The notes under the pieces were generated by a model. The model was given only the letters and a program-made list of their open reading frames with translations. It was not told the origin of the DNA and made no database searches. A DNA stretch of 37,104 nucleotides from positions 1-37,104 of IMG/VR virus record IMGVR_UViG_3300037087_000035; one strand, written 5' to 3'. The position numbers were made by a program, and so were the translations under genes. This DNA is from a virus. Shown one piece after another: positions 36,821 through 37,104 of this stretch (the first letter of the stretch is position 1; each line of letters opens with the position of its first letter).

Positions 36821-36879
36821 AAGGGTTGATTGCTCTCTAGCCGGCCTGATATCTCCAAAGAGGCCAACAAGGGTTGATT
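36821..36879. repeat. 11-base direct repeat AAGGGTTGATT ahead of the right-end gene
   Basis: Perfect copies lie at 36821-36831 and 36869-36879, 48 bases apart, just upstream of the plus-strand gene's ribosome site. A TTGACA at 36786-36791 could be its -35, but no good -10 is found 16-18 bases on. Confidence 0.55.
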
Positions 36880-36901
36880 TATCAAAGGAGAGGTCCCCTC
36901 A

Positions 36902-37104
36902 ATGTCTAACGCACTTGAATGTCTCACCGCTATTGATGAACTACGGGCTTGCAGAAAGGAACTCGAAGCCGGGGAGATCCGTAAAGCTAACAAGCGGATG
37001 CATGCATTCCGGCACCCCGGCCAGTGGGAATACGGAAGGCTAGCCACGGCACACGATGTAGCAATTGAGATCACCGGCCTCTTGAAAGACTCCACTACCT
37101 TTGG
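36902..37104 (+). CDS. Plus-strand gene leaving the window (67 codons seen)
   Basis: ATG at 36902 has AAAGGAGAGG upstream and the frame is open to the right edge. The visible protein begins MSNALECLTAIDELRACRKE with a charged helix, then HPGQWEYGRLATAHDVAIEI. It is divergent from the right operon and probably starts another operon (possibly early or replication genes) beyond the window. No family is recognised. Confidence 0.7.
   Translation, partial: MSNALECLTAIDELRACRKELEAGEIRKANKRMHAFRHPGQWEYGRLATAHDVAIEITGLLKDSTTF

Noticed and set aside
1-37104. tRNA genes and integrase/attachment sites
   Set aside because: I saw no cloverleaf in the few non-coding stretches and no integrase-like frame, but reading by eye cannot exclude a tRNA within a dense region.

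Overview
The window is almost certainly part of the genome of a tailed phage or prophage with podovirus-type virion genes. It has about 59 closely packed genes, nearly all on the minus strand and mostly joined by 4-base ATGA/GTGA, 1-base TAATG/TAGTG or 8-base stop/start overlaps. Base composition is fairly GC-rich. A lipobox protein, a membrane-anchored lytic transglycosylase and a 3-TM holin point to a Gram-negative, probably proteobacterial, host. I see no integrase, DNA polymerase, RNA polymerase or reverse transcriptase here. Both ends are cut inside genes (an HNH protein at the left edge, a plus-strand gene at the right edge), so the replication module is probably outside the window.

Layout, in transcription order from right to left. 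(1) 36901-36659 is a repeat-rich control region between a plus-strand gene leaving the window and a minus-strand operon. (2) The right operon, 36658 to 30571, encodes a sigma-region-4-like HTH protein, small zinc-type proteins, a DNA methyltransferase, a 32-aa membrane peptide, a lytic transglycosylase, a zinc ribbon, and two large modular proteins of the kind often seen in phage accessory regions. (3) 30214-30402 is a lone plus-strand 62-aa gene with its own promoter and terminator, placed head-to-head with the late operon. (4) The late operon, 30098 to about 3506, runs from the terminase small subunit through a row of tiny genes to the terminase large subunit, then a HAD-like protein, portal, scaffold, major capsid protein, Bbp16-type cement protein, two paralogous small basic proteins, gp11-like and gp12-like tail proteins, three ejection (internal virion) proteins including one of 1763 aa, a lipobox beta-propeller protein, an L,D-transpeptidase-like protein, further structural-type proteins and a holin. 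Intrinsic terminators lie at 4643-4673 and 3459-3486. (5) The left operon starts from a good sigma70-type promoter at 3277-3305 and runs off the left edge. It encodes an 11-residue-repeat protein, two ribbon-helix-helix proteins, a zinc-ribbon protein, an ssDNA-associated protein with an SSB-like acidic tail, and an HNH nuclease-like protein.

The virion genes combine a BPP-1-like head set (portal, scaffold, capsid, Bbp16 cement) with a T7-like tail and ejection set (gp11, gp12, gp14, gp15 and gp16 analogues in order). The less ordinary parts are the autonomous plus-strand gene at the late promoter, a DUF6496 gene nested out of frame in another gene, several genes of 13 to 60 codons that simple ORF calling misses, the unusually high number of Cys-pair (zinc-type) modules, including one inserted into the terminase, and the lipobox propeller protein. 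All family assignments are from reading motifs by eye; no database search was possible.
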